A stretch of DNA of 10,334 nucleotides from contig KE356563.1 in the NCBI GenBank assembly GCA_000416005.1, positions 27,268-37,601 of the forward strand, written 5' to 3'. The notes beneath the pieces are model-generated. The model was not told the DNA's origin, did no database searches, and worked only from the letters and a program-made list of their open reading frames with translations. The stretch is from Haloquadratum sp. J07HQX50. GTDB lineage: Archaea > Halobacteriota > Halobacteria > Halobacteriales > Haloferacaceae. Below, in pieces: positions 7,145 through 10,334 of this stretch (within the stretch, counting starts at the first letter, position 1; every line of letters begins with the position of its first letter). The position numbers were made by a program, and so were the translations under genes.

Positions 7145-8110
7145 ATGAGCAACGCACAAGCGCACAGTCTCACGGGAGATATTACACTCAATGGGGGTGA
7201 GGAGACACCTATTTCAGTTGTTGATGCTGAAAATGTCCATCTCAGACGAAAGTCAGTGACCGGCAGTCTAAAACTCGTCAACCCTGAATACGTGTTTTCC
7301 TGTCAGAGGCCAACCGAACAGACTGTGCAGCCAGGTGAGACAGAGACCACTGTGAGCGGGTCGATCGAAGACATCTATATTCCACATGATGGTGTTGACG
7401 GTACCGTTGTTATCGATGGCGCACAGGACGTGTATATCGAGCCAAACGCGATAAGCGGTGATATCGAAATCGTTGGCGAAGAACAGCTATTCTATAATCA
7501 ACTCACAGACTCCCCGTATGGATACGGTGCGTATGACGCACATGGACTTGGATGGAAGCGATCAGTCTCCGTGTCCGACCCAAAACATGGTGTCAGTGTC
7601 ACTGGTGGGCGATCTACCGCGGAAATAACCGATGTAACGACAGATATCGAACTTATTGTATCTGGGTGGGACAATACGGTTGATATTACTGGGCGAACAG
7701 CGACGGTCACAGTCTATCTACTTGGGTCACAGAATACCGTTACCACGAGCCCATATATCGATATCGAGATTGACACACGGGCCGGCGTTGAGAATACCAT
7801 TGAGCAGGAACCAGTCCCTGCCAGTGATATCATCGATACGACAAGAGAGGAAGCGTATGCTGGCCACCTATTGGGTCGAGATACTGTTACATTTCAGGAA
7901 CCAGCCACAGACAAAGATTACTGCCCAAACTGCGGGGCGAACGCGAATGCTGTTGTAACTCGCCGTCAGGAAGATGCATTCTTCGTGACCAATTCCCCTA
8001 TCTACCGATTTGACGCTGGGGGCAGTTCGTATGAGTGTGAAAACTGCTCACTCAATGCTGGTCCAGAAGTAAGGCTGTCGGAGGAAGAACGTAAGCAGGT
8101 ACTTGGCTAA
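7145..8110 (+). CDS. Beta-repeat protein with C-terminal zinc ribbon
   Basis: 321 residues from ATG 7145. A GTG nine bases earlier (7136) is in frame, but MSNAQAH is the more usual start. The N-terminal part has strand-turn repeats: the unit around DIYI (76-79) recurs as DVYI (95-98), a 19-residue spacing, each followed by V/I-x-G-x-V-x-I. A related unit is NVHL (30-33). This suggests a beta-solenoid. A second beta-rich block (about 160-230) has DNTVDITGRTATVTV and GSQNTVTT, reminiscent of DUF3060-type NTV repeats. The C-terminus holds CPNC (260-263) and CENC (298-301), a probable zinc ribbon. No signal peptide or membrane helix is seen, so it is probably cytosolic. It follows the channel gene by 58 nt on the same strand, so it may be a soluble partner. 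The family is not recognised with certainty. Confidence 0.72.
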   Translation: MSNAQAHSLTGDITLNGGEETPISVVDAENVHLRRKSVTGSLKLVNPEYVFSCQRPTEQTVQPGETETTVSGSIEDIYIPHDGVDGTVVIDGAQDVYIEPNAISGDIEIVGEEQLFYNQLTDSPYGYGAYDAHGLGWKRSVSVSDPKHGVSVTGGRSTAEITDVTTDIELIVSGWDNTVDITGRTATVTVYLLGSQNTVTTSPYIDIEIDTRAGVENTIEQEPVPASDIIDTTREEAYAGHLLGRDTVTFQEPATDKDYCPNCGANANAVVTRRQEDAFFVTNSPIYRFDAGGSSYECENCSLNAGPEVRLSEEERKQVLG

Positions 8111-8650
8111 TCAAACTGTCTCCTCAAGCAGAGCTAACTGACATCTTACCTGAAACCGTTACCAGAGATCGTGAGTATACTTCACGGTGCACGACTCTTG
8201 TGAGCACAAGATCTTGGACCACGTCCGACAACACGCCTAAATTGGTCACAAGATCGTCAATGTCGGTGTCATATTCATATATTCCTGAGAGAAGTCGGAT
8301 TCATCACAAGAATTGCATCAATTGCGGGGACTCACGGCTACTTGAGTTTGACTCTCTGACAATTCAGCTCTGCCCGCCGAAAATAGGCAAGACGAGTGTC
8401 TCAAGGCTTGTCCACAGGGACTTCACACGGCTGGACAGTCGTCAAGTATTCTGAGCTGCACTGCACCCAACTGGTGAATTTGATTCCCCTCCCTTCGACC
8501 TCCCCTTGATTGGGGTCGGCTGGTATTTACGATAGAGATCATATGCGCTCTGCTTCAAGATGCACGCGAATAGAGAATTTGATCCGGGCTGCGGCTGGGA
8601 GCTCACGACGATAGACCCAAGTTGAGTCGAACGATACACTCTGTACTCAG
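8111..8650. other. Gene-poor gap between the five-gene block and the HflX-like gene
   Basis: About 540 bp. Short open frames on both strands (for example 8200-8454 plus and 8442-8666 minus) lack motifs, plausible starts and haloarchaeal composition. A small imperfect hairpin core CCCC-TTGATT-GGGG lies near 8503-8516, without a T-tract. The gap probably separates two transcription units and carries the promoter of the downstream gene. I see no RNA gene. Confidence 0.4.
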
Positions 8651-9748
8651 ATGGGTAATCCAGCATTTCTCGTGAGTCAATCCGGACAACTCACGAACGG
8701 GTTGCAAGCCATCATGTCTACTCAAGGATATGATCTGACAACGATTGTCATTGACAGCACTGAGGATAGTGTGCACTATCTTTCTTCTACGGCCATAGCC
8801 CGTATCGAACAGCACGTCAGCGATGCGGCTGAGTCGTACTTGACCGTAATTGATGGGGCGATGCATCCTGGCCAGTTTGTTGATCTTCAACTGCGGCTTC
8901 CACTGGCTACACTCCGAGACAGACGCGGAGTAATATGGGAGTGGCTGGGCAAGGAAAATCCAGTCGCGGCCACTCAATTTGACCTGCAACAGTGCCGTAT
9001 CACACAGCGCAAAGCGGCTATGGAGCAGCGTGGTGACGCTACGAGTGGTCCATCTGGTACTAGTGGTGAATTGACAGCGGCTGAACAGCAGGTACAACAG
9101 TTACGAAGCACGCTCGAGAGTCGCCAGGCAATGGCTCGCCAGCGAATTCAGAGCAGCTATACTGATGTTGATAGTCAAATCGTGTTGGTCGGGAGAATGG
9201 ACGCACCGACCACCACTGTATGGGCTGGGCTCACCGATCAAACTGTATCTTCGATACCCGGCCGTCCAGCACAGCCAACGACCGCGATTACGACATGCGG
9301 ACCGCACACGCTTGCAGTTACTGATACACCCGGAATACCTGATTCGGATAACCTCCCTGAGTGGTTTAGTGAGACCGTCCCTGGGATGATGGCGACAATT
9401 GAAAGAGCTACGTGCGTGCTCGGCGTTGGGGACTGCCAATCATTGCTTTCCGTGCTCGATGACCAGTATGATCTCACCTGCCGGATACTGACATCTGCGG
9501 ACGCCCCAACAGCTCGTGAGACGCTTCAAGATGTGCTTGAAACAGCAGAATATGTAGTCCAGTTGCCCTACAGCGATACCGCTCACACGTTGGTGTCTAA
9601 ACTTCATGAGCAAACTACAGTCCATGCGATTGAATACGATGATGCAATCTATGTACGTACAGAGGTCGCGCTGTCAGCAGCTGACTGGCTCCGCCGTCAA
9701 ACATTGGCAGTTGACGGCGACATCCAAGCAGATCCAACTGGCACATAA
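8651..9748 (+). CDS. HflX-like protein with degenerate GTPase domain
   Basis: 365 residues with the HflX layout. HflX is a ribosome-associated GTPase that splits stalled ribosomes. The N-terminal domain (1-125) carries MHPGQFVDL (71-79), matching the HflX SPAQQRNL-type motif, and LRDRRGVIWEWL (88-99), matching DRTGLILDIF. A Gly-rich loop (SGPSGTSGE, 132-140) stands where HflX has GGxGxRGPGE. A helical coiled-coil arm follows (about 141-170), then the G domain. Its P-loop reads G181-RMDAPTTT, aligned to GxxNAGKST, so the GK pair is Pro-Thr. G3 is intact as DTPG (225-228), and no N/TKxD G4 is evident. GTP binding is probably lost or altered. I infer a diverged paralogue acting as a pseudo-GTPase. 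ATG 8651 fits the HflX N-terminus; no Shine-Dalgarno is seen. The frame is intact, so it is not an obvious pseudogene. Confidence 0.75.
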   Translation: MGNPAFLVSQSGQLTNGLQAIMSTQGYDLTTIVIDSTEDSVHYLSSTAIARIEQHVSDAAESYLTVIDGAMHPGQFVDLQLRLPLATLRDRRGVIWEWLGKENPVAATQFDLQQCRITQRKAAMEQRGDATSGPSGTSGELTAAEQQVQQLRSTLESRQAMARQRIQSSYTDVDSQIVLVGRMDAPTTTVWAGLTDQTVSSIPGRPAQPTTAITTCGPHTLAVTDTPGIPDSDNLPEWFSETVPGMMATIERATCVLGVGDCQSLLSVLDDQYDLTCRILTSADAPTARETLQDVLETAEYVVQLPYSDTAHTLVSKLHEQTTVHAIEYDDAIYVRTEVALSAADWLRRQTLAVDGDIQADPTGT

Positions 9749-9819
9749 TGTAGTGTCGTGGTGTTGGTAAGCACACTCATGTCCCGAAAGAGGGCAGATT
9801 CGATCTCCTCTCAGTGTGA

Positions 9820-9963
9820 TTGATTCTAGTTCGAGATAGACGGCTCACCGACAAACGTCATTTTGAGCTCCTTGAGGACGCAACCACTCGGGTTACTGTT
9901 CACCCTGTTCGGCTTGGTTCGGCGGAGCGTGACCACTCAACAGGAGCTTCGGTGCAGATATGT
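9820..9963 (+). pseudogene. Possible remnant of a small haloarchaeal gene
   Basis: In the same frame as the gene at 10054, a stretch without stops from 9820 to TGA 9964-9966 reads RRLTDKRHFELLEDATTRV and then VHPVRLGSAERDH. The pattern R-R-x-x-x-x-x-L-L-x-x-A-T, followed by V-x-V, is loosely like the start of haloarchaeal winged-helix proteins, and the residue mix is haloarchaeal. There is no start codon in a good context and the frame is interrupted, so at best it is a fragment. The rest of the 9749-10053 gap shows nothing else. Confidence 0.17.
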
Positions 9964-10053
9964 TGAGGAGACCCAGTTCGTATCATCAATCCAGTCGTTG
10001 ATAGTATAGTCTACTTTAGCTTTCGAGTCCCTACCAACCATATATCAATTTCC

Positions 10054-10334
10054 ATGATGATACACACGATAGTTATCAGCCAGACTGCTGCGAATAAAGC
10101 AGATCGATACCTGACCACCTCTCAGCTCAAACAGATATTACGAGACGGTACTGGCTATATTTGCCGGCAGGCATCCCCGAATCACGACGGACTTTATCCT
10201 GAAAATGAATTCATTATGCGCGGTGAATTTTTTGGGCACTCACTTGATATCGTCTTCGCAGTCGAGCCCGACCAGATTATCGTTATCACCCAAATGTCAC
10301 AGCACGCTGACAGCCTCCGTGGACGGTTCTACGA
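10054..10334 (+). CDS. Small protein, possibly DUF4258/toxin-like, cut by the window edge
   Basis: ATG 10054 (or ATG 10057) opens a frame with at least 93 codons that runs off the right edge. It reads HTIVISQTAANKADRYL, then LKQILRDGTGYIC, NEFIMRGEFFGHSLDIVFAV and IIVITQMSQH. A short helical N-terminal part is followed by alternating strands (a phi-x-G-x-phi-x-G-x-x-phi-x-phi-V-phi run, then IIVIT). This resembles the DUF4258/BrnT-like small proteins of the RelE-type toxin fold, though no catalytic residues can be confirmed. There is no stop, frameshift or Shine-Dalgarno. A TATA-like CATATATCAAT (about 10039-10049) is too near the ATG to be its promoter, while TTTAGC at 10015-10020 is a candidate. 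Any partner antitoxin gene would lie outside the window. Confidence 0.5.
   Translation, partial: MMIHTIVISQTAANKADRYLTTSQLKQILRDGTGYICRQASPNHDGLYPENEFIMRGEFFGHSLDIVFAVEPDQIIVITQMSQHADSLRGRFY

Noticed and set aside
8200..8454. 84-codon open frame containing NCINCG
   Set aside because: One CxxC is not enough for a zinc ribbon. There is no second pair, no promoter, and the composition is basic and Ser-rich, unlike the neighbours.
8503..8516. Hairpin CCCC-TTGATT-GGGG as a terminator
   Set aside because: A four-base-pair stem with no T-tract, nearly 400 nt after the nearest upstream stop. There is no support for termination there.
1..10334. CRISPR arrays, tRNA or rRNA genes, insertion sequences
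   Set aside because: No regularly spaced direct repeats, no tRNA-like T-loop or acceptor pairing, and no intact transposase or matched terminal repeats were seen on reading either strand.

Overview
The window looks like chromosome of a halophilic archaeon (Halobacteria). The evidence is a Tat-type lipoprotein signal, haloarchaeal-style acidic proteins, a haloarchaeal pentapeptide-repeat protein with a CPH/CxxH N-terminus, mostly absent Shine-Dalgarno sites, and TATA-like promoters. Base composition is only moderately GC-rich by eye, and coding density is low, with long gene-poor gaps. That would fit a Haloquadratum-like genome better than a typical high-GC haloarchaeon. The genus is an inference.

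Layout: at the left edge a minus-strand gene begins (start codon at 38-40) and runs out of the window. Positions 141-1655 hold no convincing intact gene, only a possible decayed coding stretch around 1154-1420. From 1656 to 8110 five genes lie on the plus strand with short gaps (95, 2, 39 and 58 nt), so they are probably one operon: (1) a Tat lipoprotein with an Arg/Gly-rich segment, (2) a polytopic membrane protein with a spermidine-synthase-like domain, (3) a DUF2617-like protein, (4) a large pentapeptide-repeat protein ending in a two-helix potassium-channel pore, and (5) a beta-repeat protein with a C-terminal zinc ribbon. A gap of about 540 bp follows. Next is a haloarchaeal HflX-like protein (8651-9748) whose P-loop has lost its key residues. 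After another gap with a possible decayed reading frame, a small gene starts at 10054 and is cut by the right edge.

How they may work together: as I recall them, actinobacterial gene clusters combine DUF2617, a membrane spermidine-synthase-like protein, a lipoprotein (DUF4247), DUF350, DUF4178 and sometimes an ion channel. The five-gene block looks like an archaeal version in which the channel carries a long pentapeptide solenoid as its cytoplasmic sensor or scaffold. The aminopropyltransferase-like domain has lost parts of its active-site signature. The block therefore seems more likely to sense or bind a SAM-like or polyamine-like ligand, or to modify something else, than to make spermidine. 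A membrane or ion-stress response built around K+ flux is the best guess for the whole, but this is inference.
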